From the NCBI GenBank assembly GCA_002923315.1, contig BEHM01000003.1:1-64000 (forward strand): a stretch of DNA of 64,000 nt, given 5' to 3'. The notes beneath the pieces are model-generated. The model did not search any database. It was not told the DNA's origin and worked only from the letters and a program-made list of their open reading frames with translations. This DNA is from a bacterium HR10 (lineage in GTDB: Bacteria > Acidobacteriota > Blastocatellia > HR10). This document shows positions 30,267 through 40,700 of this stretch, in pieces (position 1 is the first letter of the stretch; every line of letters begins with the position of its first letter). A program made the translations under genes and the position numbers.

Positions 30267-30614
30267 TCACGTGTCGGTCGTCTTCAGGTCATCGAGGTCA
30301 TCTGTTCCGACCTTTTGATACGCGCGATGAATGAGCACGAGCGCGAAAGCGAGCACGCCGAAACTGATGACGATGGCCGTCAGGATGAGCGCCTGCGGGA
30401 GGGGATCCGCAAAGGGGGGAGGAACGCTCGACTCGCCTTCGGGGACGATCGGAGGCCGACCGCGAACCAGGCGGCCCATAGTGAAGATCAGCAGATTGCT
30501 GCCATTGGAGAGGAGTCCCAGGCCGATGATGAGCTTCACGACGCTGCGCCGCAGCAACATGTAAAGGCCCGTCGCGTACAGGCTTCCAATGACGACGGCC
30601 AGCAGCAGTTCCAT
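30267..30614 (-). CDS. mrpC: Mrp cation/H+ antiporter subunit C (NuoK-like)
   Basis: A protein of 115 residues starting [24 protein letters not shown]. Three membrane helices with [14 protein letters not shown] and the NuoK-like [24 protein letters not shown]. The start is set by the spacing to mrpB (2 bp between mrpB stop and this ATG). The last ~15 residues are charged and cytosolic. Confidence 0.93.
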   Translation of the reverse strand: MELLLAVVIGSLYATGLYMLLRRSVVKLIIGLGLLSNGSNLLIFTMGRLVRGRPPIVPEGESSVPPPFADPLPQALILTAIVISFGVLAFALVLIHRAYQKVGTDDLDDLKTTDT

Positions 30615-30616
30615 GC

Positions 30617-31092
30617 TCACTCCTCCGCGAGCGTCAGAATGATCCAGAGGGTGACGCCGATGACGACCAGGTACACGCCGACGTCGAAGAGCAGTGGCGT
30701 CCCCAACTCCAGATGGCCCACCTTCACCCAGCGCCCGGTGAGAAAGGGGGCTCCCATGAGCGGCCCCACCAGACCACTGGCGAGGGCCGTCATGAGCCCG
30801 GCGGCGATCAGTCCTCGTGGAGAGAGGCGCAGCAGCTGTTGCGCCGCCGTCGCCCCATACGCTAAAGCGTAGAGCGCCACGGCGGCCGCCGCGACGAGTC
30901 CTCCGACGAATCCCCCTCCCGGCGCATGGTGGCCTCGCAGAAGCAGGAAGATCGAGAACAGCAACAGCAATGGCAGCAACGCGCGCACGGCCACGCCGAG
31001 GATCATCGAGGCGCGTTCCCACTCCGAGGAAGGGACGGGTGCGCCCCTCTCGTGAACGTCCGAAGAATGCTCGATGCGACCTCTCCTCATCC

Positions 31093-31096
<4 letters not shown>
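30617..31096 (-). CDS. mrpB: Mrp cation/H+ antiporter subunit B
   Basis: A protein of 159 residues. A hydrophilic N-terminal stretch (1-30) is followed by four helices with the MrpB signature [25 protein letters not shown] and [23 protein letters not shown]. Overlaps mrpA by 4 bp. The N-terminal extension is longer than in most MrpB proteins; an internal start at the M of ASMILGVAV is possible. Confidence 0.92.
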
Positions 31097-33387
<2,291 letters not shown>

Positions 33388-33391
33388 CGCT

Positions 33392-34441
33392 TCAACTCAC
33401 GCCGGCGCGAGGCGTGGCCACAGTCTCCTCATCGAAATACAGCTCCGTCTCCGAGAGGGCACATTCTCCGAGGATCGTGGGCTGCGGCGGCGCGATCGCC
33501 TCGATGCGGAAGAACGAAGAGCGGTACCAATCGCGGTCGGGCAGGTATCCCTCGATATGAAAGAGCGACATCATGGCATAGCTCGCGTAGAATCGTTCCC
33601 ACCGATTCTCGCGCTCGGGGTAGAGGCTGAAATCACGCAGGATGTCCGTGATGACGAAGTTCATTCGGAGCACGAGCTGCTGAAGGCGGTGCCATTTCGA
33701 GAGCGAGGCCTCGAGCGTCGTCAATCCGAAGTAACCGGCTGCGTAGCGGCCGCGCAGACTGGCGGCCGCCCGCGAGAGGAACAACTCGAATCCCGGCACG
33801 GTCTCGACCGGATCGGTGACGAAGACGTCGAAACGCTGGGTGAGGTCCGGCGGGAGCGGACGCCGAATGTCGAGGGGGCGAAACTCGATGGCGAATCCGT
33901 GCTCGCGGTTCGCGCGTTCGATGAACGCGCCCAGACGTTCGTCCACGTCAATGACCACGATGCGGCGGGGCAGTCCAGTCACCGCCAGGGCGATGCTGAC
34001 CAGGTCGTCATCGCCGATGAGCACGATCTCGCGATCGGCCACATCGCCCATCCGATGCATGAAGGCGACGCGCGCCACGGCATCTTCCGGACGCATGAAG
34101 CCCTGATCATATTCGGCCACCGGCAGCGGGCGCTCCTCGGTCAACTCGCGAAAGCGACGCCACCACGCTTCGGGGAGACGAATCCCCTTGCCCTCGCAAG
34201 CGGGACAGGCCCCGCCTTCGTCTTCCACTCCGGCCAGAGTTCGATTGGCCTCGCGTCCCCGTTCGGTCAGGCGAATCTCCGCCCACCGATCGCCCGACCG
34301 TTCGATCCACCCCTCAGCGTGAAGACGTTCGAGAGTCTCCCGCAGTTCGCGAATCGAATAGGGCCAGCGGCTCAGGATGTCCCACAAGCTCCGCTGACCG
34401 TCTCGTAGGATGGTGAGGAGAATACTCCCAGGCTTCTCCAT
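33392..34441 (-). CDS. bpsA: Branched-chain polyamine synthase (N4-bis(aminopropyl)spermidine synthase family)
   Basis: A protein of 349 residues. An N-terminal winged-helix region (1-75) and a Cys pair CPAC (about 79-82) precede a Rossmann-type aminopropyltransferase: AEYDQGFMRPEDAVARVAFMHRMGDVADREIVLIGDDDLVSIALAVTGLPRRIVVIDVDERL. GDDD and VIDVDERL bind decarboxylated SAM; FVTDPVETVPGFELFLSRA is the catalytic DPxxT-like stretch. The family (formerly DUF43) adds aminopropyl groups to spermidine to give quaternary branched polyamines in thermophiles. SpeD, which makes the aminopropyl donor, is immediately upstream, which supports the call. The gene overlaps speD by 70 bp. Confidence 0.87.
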   Translation of the reverse strand: MEKPGSILLTILRDGQRSLWDILSRWPYSIRELRETLERLHAEGWIERSGDRWAEIRLTERGREANRTLAGVEDEGGACPACEGKGIRLPEAWWRRFRELTEERPLPVAEYDQGFMRPEDAVARVAFMHRMGDVADREIVLIGDDDLVSIALAVTGLPRRIVVIDVDERLGAFIERANREHGFAIEFRPLDIRRPLPPDLTQRFDVFVTDPVETVPGFELFLSRAAASLRGRYAAGYFGLTTLEASLSKWHRLQQLVLRMNFVITDILRDFSLYPERENRWERFYASYAMMSLFHIEGYLPDRDWYRSSFFRIEAIAPPQPTILGECALSETELYFDEETVATPRAGVS

Positions 34442-34782
34442 GACACGCCCCGATCAATGATCTTTCGATCCACCTCCACCGGAGCCAACTCCTTGCAGAT
34501 CGCCTCGAACGCGCGCAGGGCTTGCTCTTCGGAGCTGCAGCTGAAGATGTCCAGCGCGATGTAGGCCTCTTCCGGCCACGTGTGCACGCTCACATGCGAC
34601 TCCGCCAGGAGGACGAAACCGGTGACGCCGAAGGGATGAAACTGGTGGAAGGAACTGGCGAGGATCTTGAAATCGTGATCGCGGAGAATCTTCAGCAGGA
34701 GTGGCTCCAGATGTTCGACGCGGCTGAGGGTTTGACGATTGACACCATACAGCTCACCGAGGATGTGAATGCCGATGGCCAT
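34372..34782 (-). CDS. speD: S-adenosylmethionine decarboxylase proenzyme
   Basis: A protein of 136 residues, MAIGIHILGELYGVN. Self-processing site at E61/S62 in LAESHVSVHTWPE; S62 becomes the pyruvoyl cofactor, H67 and C82 (IFSC) are the processing and catalytic residues. It decarboxylates SAM to supply aminopropyl groups for BpsA. GAGGAGGG precedes the start, and a second, perfect anti-16S sequence (AAGGAGGTGATC) lies 30 nt further upstream. The last ~23 residues are encoded in the overlap with bpsA and go beyond the usual enzyme length. Confidence 0.93.
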   Translation of the reverse strand: MAIGIHILGELYGVNRQTLSRVEHLEPLLLKILRDHDFKILASSFHQFHPFGVTGFVLLAESHVSVHTWPEEAYIALDIFSCSSEEQALRAFEAICKELAPVEVDRKIIDRGVSWRSLGVFSSPSYETVSGACGTS

Positions 34783-34810
34783 GTTCCTTCACCCTCCTCG
34801 AATCGGAATC

Positions 34811-34871
34811 GTGATCACCTCCTTCGTTCAACCAACGAGAGGCGAACCCGAAACGTTCGGGTTCTCCTCCC
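34811..34871 (-). promoter_or_regulatory. Structured 5' leader of speD with competing hairpins
   Basis: In the minus-strand RNA, a long hairpin (34871-34837) has a 9-bp stem GAACCCGAA / TTCGGGTTC around a CGT loop, extended by a G.A mismatch and 6 more pairs (GGGAGG with CCTCTC). The CCTC of its 3' arm can instead pair with GAGG in the downstream AAGGAGGTGATC, joined by a CGTT/AACG stem, giving a mutually exclusive fold that would hide this ribosome-binding sequence. No U-run follows, so it is not a terminator. Confidence 0.5.
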
Positions 34872-34901
34872 TGCCGGCCACATGATTCGGCAAGACTGTT
34901 C

Positions 34902-34930
34902 AATATAGCCACCGCAGGCAGGAAAATCAA
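34902..34930 (-). promoter_or_regulatory. Sigma-70 promoter of speD-bpsA-mrp
   Basis: Minus strand TTGATT (34930-34925), a 17-bp spacer and TATATT (34907-34902). The predicted start near 34895 gives a leader of about 113 nt before speD. It lies next to the divergent promoter of the FHA gene cluster. Confidence 0.65.
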
Positions 34931-34937
34931 GGGCTTT

Positions 34938-34966
34938 TTGCGGCGAGCGACTTTTTGTGGTATTCT
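34938..34966 (+). promoter_or_regulatory. Sigma-70 promoter of the FHA signalling cluster
   Basis: TTGCGG (34938-34943), a 17-bp spacer and TATTCT (34961-34966). Predicted start near 34973, 31 nt before the first FHA gene's ATG (35004), with an ATGAGGAGG ribosome site between. Confidence 0.55.
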
Positions 34967-35003
34967 GAGTCAAGATGCAATTCATGAGGAGGCGCGCGTC
35001 CGA

Positions 35004-35588
35004 ATGATCCACTGTCGCCGGTGCGGAATGGAGAATCTGGAGGACGCGACCTATTGTGACGCCTGCGGGGCGAGCCTGGCGTCGGACGCCGAAGGCGGGC
35101 AGGCGACGCCTGCAGAAGAGGTGGCGGATTCGCCGAAGCGGAGCTCTCGATCTCTCGGAGGCACGCCCGCGGAGAAGCCTGCGGCGGTCTCCCGGGCTGA
35201 AGGCACGGCACTTTCGGAGGCGCCGCCAGACCGCTCCCCTCCGGATCGTCGGCCACGAGCGAAGTTGGTGCTTGTGCGCGGCGGTCGTGTCGGCCGGGAA
35301 TTCCCCATCTGGGAGTCGGAGGTGATGCTCGGACGGTGGGATGCCGAGCACGGGATCTTCCCCGAGATTGATCTGGATGAAGATGATCCCGAGGCCAAGG
35401 TCTCTCGCCGCCACGCGCGCATCTTCTATCGGGAGGGGCAATTCTGGATCGAAGATCTGGGGAGCCTGAACGGGACGTTCGTCAATCGCGGGCCTCGGCT
35501 CCACCCGCATCAGCCCGTGCCGCTGCGGCACGGCGACGAGATCATCGTGGGGAAGACCTTCTTGCGATTTCTCATCGAGGGGCTATGA
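35004..35588 (+). CDS. Zinc-ribbon plus FHA-domain protein
   Basis: A protein of 194 residues starting MIHCRRCGMENLEDATYCDACGASL. The N-terminal double CxxC (C4, C7, C18, C21) is a zinc ribbon. A Pro/Ala/Arg-rich linker (30-90) leads to an FHA domain (about 92-190): LVLVRGGRVGREFPIWESEVMLGR, then KVSRRHARIFYREG, IEDLGSLNGTFVN and HGDEIIVGKTFLRFLIEG. R of the GR turn, S and the SRRHA and NG motifs are the phosphothreonine-binding residues. It should bind phosphorylated partners. Its stop overlaps the kinase start by 4 bp (ATGA), so the kinase is its likely modifier. Confidence 0.85.
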   Translation: MIHCRRCGMENLEDATYCDACGASLASDAEGGQATPAEEVADSPKRSSRSLGGTPAEKPAAVSRAEGTALSEAPPDRSPPDRRPRAKLVLVRGGRVGREFPIWESEVMLGRWDAEHGIFPEIDLDEDDPEAKVSRRHARIFYREGQFWIEDLGSLNGTFVNRGPRLHPHQPVPLRHGDEIIVGKTFLRFLIEGL

Positions 35589-37093
35589 AGTTCTGCGCGC
35601 GGTGCGGATCGCCCGTTCACCCAGAGGATCTCTTTTGCGGCGAATGTGGGGCGCGCCAGGTCTTCTCCGGATCATTCGTGAGGGGCGAGAGGCCGGGAGC
35701 CTTCGCCCCGCTCGCGGAGTTGCCTCCTGGCGCTGTCCTGCGCGAGCGCTATGAGATCGTGCGGCGGGTCGGGGGAGGGGGCATGGGGAATGTCTATCAA
35801 GCCCGTGACCGCCACCTGAATGGCGCCGTGCGCGCCGTCAAGGAGATGATCGAGATGTTCTCCGATCCCGCGCTTCGGGAGAAAGCCATCCTCGATTTCC
35901 AGCGCGAGGCGCGGCTGCTGGCCAGCCTCCGCCATCCCTCGATCCCGATCATCTACGACCATTTCGTCGAAGGGGGGCGGTACTATCTCGTCATGGAGTT
36001 CATCTCGGGGGGGGATCTGGCCACGCGGTTGCAGTTGGTCGGCGGGCGGTTCGATGAGCTGACCGTCACGCTATGGGCCATCCAGATCTGCGATGTGCTC
36101 GATTACCTGCACACGCGGCAGCCGCCGATCATCTATCGGGACCTGAAGCCGGCCAACATCATGATTGATCCCGGGGCCAATCGCGTCGTGCTCATTGATT
36201 TCGGAATCGCGCGCGTCGTGGCCCCTCAGGAGAAGGGGGTGACGGCCGTCGGCACGATGGGATATGCGCCGCCAGAGTTGTTCTCCGGACAGGTCGAGCC
36301 GCGCTCGGACATTTATTCGCTGGGCGCTACGATGTTTCATCTGCTGACGGGGGTGGACCCGCGCGATCAACCGCTGCTGATCTTCGACTTCACGCGGAAT
36401 CCGACGCCGCGCCAGTATCATCCTGAGCTCACGCCGCAGATGGAGCGCCTCCTCATGCGCGCCGTCGCCTATGCGCCGGAGGATCGGTTCGCCTCGGCGC
36501 GCGAGATGAAGAGCGCGCTGGAAGAGCATCTGGCTCTCCTGCGCGAGCAGTGCGGCGATCGTCTGGAGCACGCCTATCGCATGGCGTTCGGCGATCTCGT
36601 CCGCCGCGCGGGGTCGGAGGTCGCGCCTCGCTTGGACGTGGCCGTGGGAATGGTCTACTGCAGCTATTGTGGGGTGAGCATCGGAGCGGACGATCTCTAT
36701 TGCGCATACTGCGGCGCGCGCCAACCGATCGAAGTCGAGCCCATGCGGGCGAGCGCCTATCTGTTCGTCTTCGATCCGCGCTCGGGGGAGGTGCGGGCGA
36801 CGCAACCCCTGCTCAAGGAGTCGAATCTCATCGGTCGCGCCGACCCGATCTCCGGCATCTTCCCGGATGTGGATTTGTCCCCATACGATCCGGGGGCGAC
36901 GGTCTCGCGCCGGCATGCGCGCATCTGGCGGGCGGAAGGGCGATATTGGATCGAGGACCTGGCGAGCGTCAACGGGACGCTCGTCAACGGTCGTCGGTTG
37001 CTCCCGCCGCGAACCCCACAGGCGCTCCGCGATGGAGATCGTGTGCAGATCGGCGAGGTGTCCCTGCTTTTCCGGCATGAGGGCGAATGGTGA
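35585..37093 (+). CDS. Soluble Ser/Thr protein kinase with two zinc ribbons and C-terminal FHA domain
   Basis: A protein of 502 residues. Zinc ribbon 1 (C4, C7, C18, C21); Hanks-type kinase about 56-320 with glycine loop GGGGMGNV (63-70), K86 in AVKEM, catalytic D186 in YRDLKPAN, D205 in IDFG and activation segment ending GYAPPE. Zinc ribbon 2 (CSYCG...CAYCG, 359-377). FHA domain about 390-500 with GR (417-418), SRRHARI (441-447) and SVNGTLVNG. Unlike many bacterial kinases it has no membrane helix, so it is cytosolic. It overlaps the FHA gene before it (4 bp) and the RDD gene after it (7 bp). It probably phosphorylates the other FHA partners and itself. Confidence 0.9.
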   Translation: MKFCARCGSPVHPEDLFCGECGARQVFSGSFVRGERPGAFAPLAELPPGAVLRERYEIVRRVGGGGMGNVYQARDRHLNGAVRAVKEMIEMFSDPALREKAILDFQREARLLASLRHPSIPIIYDHFVEGGRYYLVMEFISGGDLATRLQLVGGRFDELTVTLWAIQICDVLDYLHTRQPPIIYRDLKPANIMIDPGANRVVLIDFGIARVVAPQEKGVTAVGTMGYAPPELFSGQVEPRSDIYSLGATMFHLLTGVDPRDQPLLIFDFTRNPTPRQYHPELTPQMERLLMRAVAYAPEDRFASAREMKSALEEHLALLREQCGDRLEHAYRMAFGDLVRRAGSEVAPRLDVAVGMVYCSYCGVSIGADDLYCAYCGARQPIEVEPMRASAYLFVFDPRSGEVRATQPLLKESNLIGRADPISGIFPDVDLSPYDPGATVSRRHARIWRAEGRYWIEDLASVNGTLVNGRRLLPPRTPQALRDGDRVQIGEVSLLFRHEGEW

Positions 37094-37749
37094 CGAGTCA
37101 TTGTCCGCGATGTCACATGCCGCAGCGTCCGGGAGCGAGGTTCTGCCGAGCCTGTGGCGCGCCGCTGGTGACGGCGGCGTACGCCGTCGAATCTCCCGCT
37201 GACTCAGCGAGTGGCGCTCTTGATCTTCGAGAGCGCGCGATCACGATGCCGTGGCAGGAGGCGGAGCCCCCTCCTCGCGTGAGCAGGCGCGTCCCGGCAC
37301 CTCTGGTGGTCCGACTCGTGGCGTTCTTTCTCGACCTGATGGTGCTGCTGGCAGCGATGGGGGTGACCGTCATGGGGGCCGTCGCCCTTCGAGGGCGGCT
37401 CCTGCTGGCGGAGCTGGCGATGTGGAGTGCGCTCGCGGCGTGCTTGGTTTTGCTGGTGAACCACTTTATACTCTGCAGCGTGCGCGGGCAATCGGTGGGG
37501 ATGGCGCTTGTGGGGATCCAGATCGTGCGCGCCGATGGTCGGCCCCTCTCGTGGGGACGTTCGCTCTTGCGGCATACACTCGGCTACGGGCTGGCGGCGC
37601 TCCCGCTCGGACTGGGATTCCTCTGGATGCTCATGGATGGGCAGGGGCGAGGATGGCATGATTTGCTGAGTGGGACGCGGGTCGTCACGGAGGCCGATGA
37701 TGGTGAAGCTCAAGGTGTACTCACCGGGTCGAGCGCCGACCGTCGTTGA
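37087..37749 (+). CDS. Zinc-ribbon RDD-family membrane protein
   Basis: A protein of 220 residues. An N-terminal zinc ribbon (C6, C9, C20, C23: CPRC...CRACG) is followed by a linker and an RDD domain (about 70-205) with three or four membrane helices: VRLVAFFLDLMVLLAAMGV (with the conserved R and D), a hydrophobic pair near 105-130 and GQSVGMALVGIQIVRADGRPLSWGRSLLRHTLGYGLAALPLGLGFLWMLMDGQGRGWHDLLSGTRVV. The function of RDD proteins is mostly unknown; some move ions. It shares the ribbon with its neighbours and lies inside their operon, overlapping both. It may be the membrane anchor of the system. Confidence 0.83.
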   Translation: MVTSHCPRCHMPQRPGARFCRACGAPLVTAAYAVESPADSASGALDLRERAITMPWQEAEPPPRVSRRVPAPLVVRLVAFFLDLMVLLAAMGVTVMGAVALRGRLLLAELAMWSALAACLVLLVNHFILCSVRGQSVGMALVGIQIVRADGRPLSWGRSLLRHTLGYGLAALPLGLGFLWMLMDGQGRGWHDLLSGTRVVTEADDGEAQGVLTGSSADRR

Positions 37750-39433
37750 GATCCGGAAGCGGCGGATCGTCATCGGGCGTTCGGTGCGCAGCGATCTCTG
37801 TGTGGACGATCCCTTCACCTCGCGCGTGCATGCGGAGCTGCGCGAGGAGGGGAAGACGTGGTGGGTGACGGACCTGGGGAGTGCCAACGGCACATATCTG
37901 AACGGCGTCCGCATTCGTGGGACGGTCGCGGTCGCTGTCGGCGATCGCCTTCAGGTGGGGGAGACGATACTGGAGCTCCTCCCTCATGCTGAGCCGATTT
38001 CTGTCGCAGAGGTCCCGATGGACGAACTGGGGACCGGCGACGTGATCGTCGCGCGCCCGGAGACGCTGACCTCGACATCATCCGCGGAGCGCCCGCCGCT
38101 GGCTCCTGAGATCGTCTCTCTGCTCGATGCGGCGCGTTCGGTCACTGTGCCCGGGTCGCCGCCTGAGGTCGAGCGGAGCAAACGATTGCTGGCCGTGCTC
38201 ACTCAGGTCGGCATCGCCTTGCTCTCCCCCCTCTCGCTCGATGAGGTGCTCCGGCAGATCGTCGGTTTGGTGCTGGAGGCGGTCCCCGCCGAGCGCGTGT
38301 TCCTCTTGCTGCGAGGCGCTCAGGGAGAATGGTCGTGCAAGATCGCGGGCTATCGCGGACAGGAGCCGTCGGTGGTCGAGCAGGTCGTGCGCATCAGCCG
38401 CTCAGTCCTGGAGGAGGTCGTCGAGCGCGGACGCTCGGTGCTCACCTTCGATGCGCAGACGGACGAGCGCTTCCGTCAGCGCGATTCGATTCTGCTGAGC
38501 GGCATCCGTTCGATCATGGCTGTTCCCCTGCTGGGGAGTCGGCAGGAGACGCCGTCGCCGGTCGTGGGAATGATCTACGTGGACAATCCGATGAGTGCGG
38601 GCGCGTTCACTGAAGAAGACCTGCAGCTGCTCACGACCGTGGCATCGGTCGCGGCGATCAAGATCGAGAATGCGCTGCTGCTGGAGCAGCGCCTGGAGAA
38701 CGAGCGGATCAAGCACCAATTGGCTCAAGCGCGCGATCTGCAATTTCAACTGCTGCCGGTCGCCCCGCCCGAGGTCGAGGGATACGATCTGGCGGGCATC
38801 AGCTTCCCCTGCTACGAAGTCGGTGGGGACTACTTCGACTTCATTCGCGGGCCCGAAGGGACGTTGCTGCTCGCCCTGGGCGATGTGTGCGGCAAGGGGA
38901 TGGATGCGGCGATGCTCATGTCGGCGCTGCATGCGAGCGTGCGCGCTCAGGCGCGCTCGGCGGCCTCAGTCGCCGAGATGATGGCGGCCGTCAATCGCTA
39001 TCTCTGCGAGACGACGGCTCCGAATAAGTTCGCGACGCTCTGGCTCGCCCGATTGAATCCGCGCGCGCACGAGTTGAGCTACACCAACGCCGGACATAAT
39101 CCGCCGTTGCTCATGCGCGCGGACGGGTCGGTGGAGTTTTTGGAGAGGGGGGGGATTCCCGTCGGTATCCTGGAGGAGGCGGTGTACGAGGAGCAGGGCC
39201 TCCGGTTGGAGCCGGGCGACGTGCTCGTCCTCTTCAGCGATGGGATCAGCGAGAGCATGAATGAGCGGGGGGAGGAATTCGGCGTCGCGCGCTTGGTGGA
39301 GGTCGTGCGGCGCTCTCGCGAGCAGCGCGCCGCCGCCCTGCGCGATCGTATCGAGGAGGCCCTCAGCCACTTCCTCGGGAAGGCCCGCCCGGCCGATGAT
39401 ATGACGCTGCTCATCGTGAAACGGACGGCGTGA
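37700..39433 (+). CDS. FHA-GAF-SpoIIE (PP2C-like) serine/threonine phosphatase
   Basis: A protein of 577 residues from MVKLKVYSPGRAP; GGAGG sits six bases upstream, and the ATG three bases earlier is also possible. FHA about 1-95 (VIGRSVRSDL, TSRVHAEL, DLGSANGTYLNG), GAF about 150-330 (IRSIMAVPLLGS, VVGMIYVDN), a short helix, then SpoIIE-type phosphatase about 345-577 with VGGDYFDFI, GDVCGKGMDAAMLMSAL, YTNAGHNPPLLM, LEPGDVLVLFSDGISE and RPADDMTLLIV, which hold the metal-binding aspartates. It should remove phosphate from Ser/Thr and could reverse the neighbouring kinase. It overlaps the RDD gene by 50 bp. Confidence 0.9.
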   Translation: MVKLKVYSPGRAPTVVEIRKRRIVIGRSVRSDLCVDDPFTSRVHAELREEGKTWWVTDLGSANGTYLNGVRIRGTVAVAVGDRLQVGETILELLPHAEPISVAEVPMDELGTGDVIVARPETLTSTSSAERPPLAPEIVSLLDAARSVTVPGSPPEVERSKRLLAVLTQVGIALLSPLSLDEVLRQIVGLVLEAVPAERVFLLLRGAQGEWSCKIAGYRGQEPSVVEQVVRISRSVLEEVVERGRSVLTFDAQTDERFRQRDSILLSGIRSIMAVPLLGSRQETPSPVVGMIYVDNPMSAGAFTEEDLQLLTTVASVAAIKIENALLLEQRLENERIKHQLAQARDLQFQLLPVAPPEVEGYDLAGISFPCYEVGGDYFDFIRGPEGTLLLALGDVCGKGMDAAMLMSALHASVRAQARSAASVAEMMAAVNRYLCETTAPNKFATLWLARLNPRAHELSYTNAGHNPPLLMRADGSVEFLERGGIPVGILEEAVYEEQGLRLEPGDVLVLFSDGISESMNERGEEFGVARLVEVVRRSREQRAAALRDRIEEALSHFLGKARPADDMTLLIVKRTA

Positions 39434-39434
39434 G

Positions 39435-40700
39435 ATGGAGACGCTCGCTCTGTCGCTCATCCCCTGTGTCCTGTGGCTCCTCTGGTTCTGGTTTCAGGAC
39501 TGGTACGATCGGGAGCCGCTGCGCACGATCCTGTGGACGTTCCTGCTCGGCGCGGTGGCGACGCTGCCGGCGATGGTCTTCAACACGGTGGGCACCCTGG
39601 TGCTCTCGGGGCTCTTCGGATCGAATCTCGCGAGCGAGTGGCTCATCCTCTTTCTCGTCGTTGGTCCGGTCGAAGAGGCGGTGAAGCTGTGGGCTGTCAT
39701 GAGCTACGCCTACCGCCGACCGGAGTTCGACGAGCCGGTGGATGGCGTCATCTACGGGGCTGCGGCGGCGCTGGGGTTCGCGGCGGCCGAGAACGTGCTC
39801 TACGTGAGCCGATTCGGCAGTGAGATCTTCATCGTGCGGGGCATCCTCTCCAATCCCGGACATGCGTTGTTCGCGGCCTTTTGGGGACTGGCGCTCAGTC
39901 AGGCGAAGATGCTCCCCAATGTCGGAAGCGTGCGCGCGCGCACGATCGTTCGGGGATGGATGAGAGCGGCGCTGCTGCATGCGCTGTTCGATGTGTTGCT
40001 CTCGGCCGGACAGCATGGTGTGCTGCCGAACGCTCTGGCGATAGGGATCGTCGCGCTCCTCATGCTCGCCATTTTCGCGTACGTCGAGGTCCGGACCGTG
40101 CGGCATGTCGCGCGCTCACCGCATCGGCAGGGAACGATGCTGCTCACGGGCCTGGCGCCGTGTTCGAACTGCGGGCGCGTGGGGACGATCGGGCAGGCGT
40201 GCGCCGCGTGTGGCGCGCGGATTCCCGAGCGGGAGATGCGCGTCTGTCCCGCGTGTGGGAGAGAACAGCGTGCGGACGTGACCGTATGCCTCTCCTGCGG
40301 GGCGAGCCTGCTGCCCGTGACGTCACCCCCGCGCGTGCATCAACCGCATCTGGTGCAGGTGCTGCCGGACGGTCGCGAGCAGATCGCGTTCATCCTTGAT
40401 CGCCCCGTGGTCACCGTGGGCAAGACCCTCGATAACCATTTCGTCATTGACGATCCGACCGTCTCCAAGCATCACGCGAAGTTCGTCCGGCATCCGAGCG
40501 GCGGTTTCGTCGTCGTGGATTTGGGGAGCACCAACGGCACGTACGTCAATGGGCAGCGCGTGCGGGAGAACTTGCTGCGGAACGGATTTGAGGTGCGCTT
40601 CGGACGCGCTCGCTTCATCTATCGGGCGGTGGAGAGGGCTGTCCCCATCACGGGAGGAGAATCTCCACCGTCGCGCCTCGACCCACGCCCAGCGACGTAG
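39435..40700 (+). CDS. PrsW-like intramembrane protease fused to zinc ribbons and FHA domain
   Basis: A protein of 421 residues. Residues 1-215 are a PrsW-type membrane domain of about seven helices with the four family motifs: E80-E81 (VGPVEEAVKLW), A118-E119-N120 (FAAAENV), H143 (GHALFAAFWG) and H182/D186 (LHALFDVLLS). Two zinc ribbons (CSNCG...CAACG, CPACG...CLSCG, about 231-300) follow and a C-terminal FHA domain (about 310-400; TVGKTLDNHF, TVSKHHAKF, DLGSTNGTYVNGQ). PrsW cuts membrane anti-sigma factors in Bacillus. Here the protease would be recruited or switched through phosphothreonine binding. It starts 2 bp after the phosphatase stop, and its last 53 bp overlap the convergent SAM-hydrolase gene. 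Confidence 0.88.
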   Translation: METLALSLIPCVLWLLWFWFQDWYDREPLRTILWTFLLGAVATLPAMVFNTVGTLVLSGLFGSNLASEWLILFLVVGPVEEAVKLWAVMSYAYRRPEFDEPVDGVIYGAAAALGFAAAENVLYVSRFGSEIFIVRGILSNPGHALFAAFWGLALSQAKMLPNVGSVRARTIVRGWMRAALLHALFDVLLSAGQHGVLPNALAIGIVALLMLAIFAYVEVRTVRHVARSPHRQGTMLLTGLAPCSNCGRVGTIGQACAACGARIPEREMRVCPACGREQRADVTVCLSCGASLLPVTSPPRVHQPHLVQVLPDGREQIAFILDRPVVTVGKTLDNHFVIDDPTVSKHHAKFVRHPSGGFVVVDLGSTNGTYVNGQRVRENLLRNGFEVRFGRARFIYRAVERAVPITGGESPPSRLDPRPAT

